Assembly: GCA_007133445.1 (NCBI GenBank)
Contig: SLMR01000015.1
Span: forward strand, 1 to 15,358
DNA from: Aquisalimonas sp.
GTDB lineage: Bacteria > Pseudomonadota > Gammaproteobacteria > Nitrococcales > Aquisalimonadaceae
Reading direction: 5' to 3'
Length of the DNA: 15,358 nt
A program made the position numbers and the translations under genes. Of this stretch, positions 14,555 through 15,358 are shown one piece after another; within the stretch, counting starts at the first letter, position 1, and each line of letters begins with the position of its first letter. Under the pieces are notes generated by a model that was not told the DNA's origin, searched no databases, and saw nothing but the letters and a program-made list of their open reading frames with translations.

Positions 14555-15358
14555 AGACTTTCCATCCCATACCGACCTTCACCGGTTTGCGCATGTTGCC
14601 CTGGCCGCCCCACTTACGCGGGGACTTGCCCTTCATGGCCGGGCCCTCGTACGTGCCCAGCAGGTACTGCTCGGCGTCGGCGGGGTGGCTGGCCGCGTTT
14701 TTCTCCGGTGTCTCGTCCAGCTCACCTGTGGCGGTGCGCTTGCGCCGGTAGCGGTACATGCCCAGCTTGCCCTTAACCAGCATCTCACACGACGGGTCGT
14801 AGATGATCCCGGGTTTACCGTCCACCATCCGGTCGATGCACCGCTGCACCGAGCCGATGCGCGTCTCCAAGTCCTGCGGCCCCGGGCGGACCTTGAACCC
14901 GGCGGCCTTGAGCACCTGGAAGCACGTCTTCTCGTCCGTCTGGCTGCGCTGCTGCCCCGCGGGGTCAGCCCATATCTCGTAGCCCCGGCAGTCCGGCCAC
15001 CGGCGCTTGAGAAACCGCAGCAGGGCGTCCGCGAAGCGCTCCATGCCGGAGTCCTCGGCCACCAGCTCGCCCAACATCGTCCACTGCCCGTGCGCGTTCT
15101 GCTGCGCCACCACAGCCGCCGGTGTCAGCCCGAAATCCAGCCCAATCGACAGCGGCTGGTTGGGGTTGGCCTTCAGCGTCTCACCGGCGACATGCACGTC
15201 CGAGCGGAAGCCCTTGTACACCGGCTGGCCGTCCACGATGTAGCCGTACTCACCGTGGATATGCACGTTGATCCATTCCTGTGATTTGTCCGCGTTATTC
15301 AGCAGCATCATCTCGTAGTAGTTCTCGGGTAGATTTTCCTTGTTCTCGGCGTACTCGC
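14547..15358 (-). CDS. Terminase large subunit, C-terminal nuclease part (start outside window)
   Basis: The open frame runs past the upstream edge (EYAENKENLPENYYE precedes the first Met at 15311), so the visible 269 or so residues are the nuclease half of TerL, the motor that cuts concatemeric DNA and pumps it through the portal. Numbering from Met 15311, the RNase H-like acidic residues are visible: Asp59 in SIGLDFGLTPAAVV, Asp116 in EIWADPAGQQRSQTDE, and Asp212 in ASHPADAEQYLLG. The ATPase domain with Walker motifs lies beyond the edge. It ends in MGWKVYG and a TAG, overlapping the next gene by 8 nt. In T7 the large terminase gene lies after the tail genes, so this order differs from T7. 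Confidence 0.93.
   Translation of the reverse strand, partial: EYAENKENLPENYYEMMLLNNADKSQEWINVHIHGEYGYIVDGQPVYKGFRSDVHVAGETLKANPNQPLSIGLDFGLTPAAVVAQQNAHGQWTMLGELVAEDSGMERFADALLRFLKRRWPDCRGYEIWADPAGQQRSQTDEKTCFQVLKAAGFKVRPGPQDLETRIGSVQRCIDRMVDGKPGIIYDPSCEMLVKGKLGMYRYRRKRTATGELDETPEKNAASHPADAEQYLLGTYEGPAMKGKSPRKWGGQGNMRKPVKVGMGWKVYG

Noticed and set aside
1..15358. tRNA genes, CRISPR arrays, insertion sequences, diversity-generating template/variable repeats
   Set aside because: None seen on reading; the window is filled by overlapping structural genes, and no repeated array or reverse transcriptase is present.

Overview
The window is a phage virion-structure region, read entirely from the minus strand (from high to low coordinates). 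The gene set and order match the T7-like podovirus (short-tailed phage) plan: terminase large subunit, gp8-like portal, gp9-like scaffold, gp10-position capsid, gp11- and gp12-like tail tubular proteins, gp14-, gp15- and gp16-like internal (ejection) proteins, then the first codons of a gp17-like tail fibre. The terminase sits upstream of the portal, not at the far end as in T7. GC content is high (over 60% in most stretches) and the proteins use many acidic and arginine residues, so a GC-rich bacterial host is likely. Nothing here identifies the host, or shows whether this is a free phage or a prophage.

Layout along transcription: (1) 15358-13792, packaging end: the nuclease part of TerL, a 161-aa protein that may have a permuted papain-like fold, and a small basic Q/R-rich protein. 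(2) 13792-9912, head: portal, a small Bbp19-like protein, scaffold, a 171-bp leader with a candidate promoter and repeats, major capsid protein, and a small protein with an almost perfect Shine-Dalgarno, perhaps a decoration protein. (3) 9892-7293, tail tube: adaptor and nozzle proteins. (4) 7296-37, ejection proteins: gp14-like, gp15-like, and a gp16-sized pair made of two coupled genes. (5) 40-1, start of the tail fibre gene.

The genes are extremely tightly packed. Most junctions are 1- to 8-nt start/stop overlaps (ATGA, TGATG, GTGA, TAATG), which implies translational coupling along one long late transcript. The only gap over 20 bp is the capsid leader. No RNA polymerase, lysis, replication, integrase, tRNA, IS or CRISPR feature was seen.

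Nothing here is clearly a wholly new system. The best leads are a transglycosylase-like tail, apparently without its catalytic Glu, on the gp15-like protein; the split gp16-like protein with no recognisable transglycosylase domain; the His/Cys papain-like candidate between terminase and portal; and the repeat-rich capsid leader.
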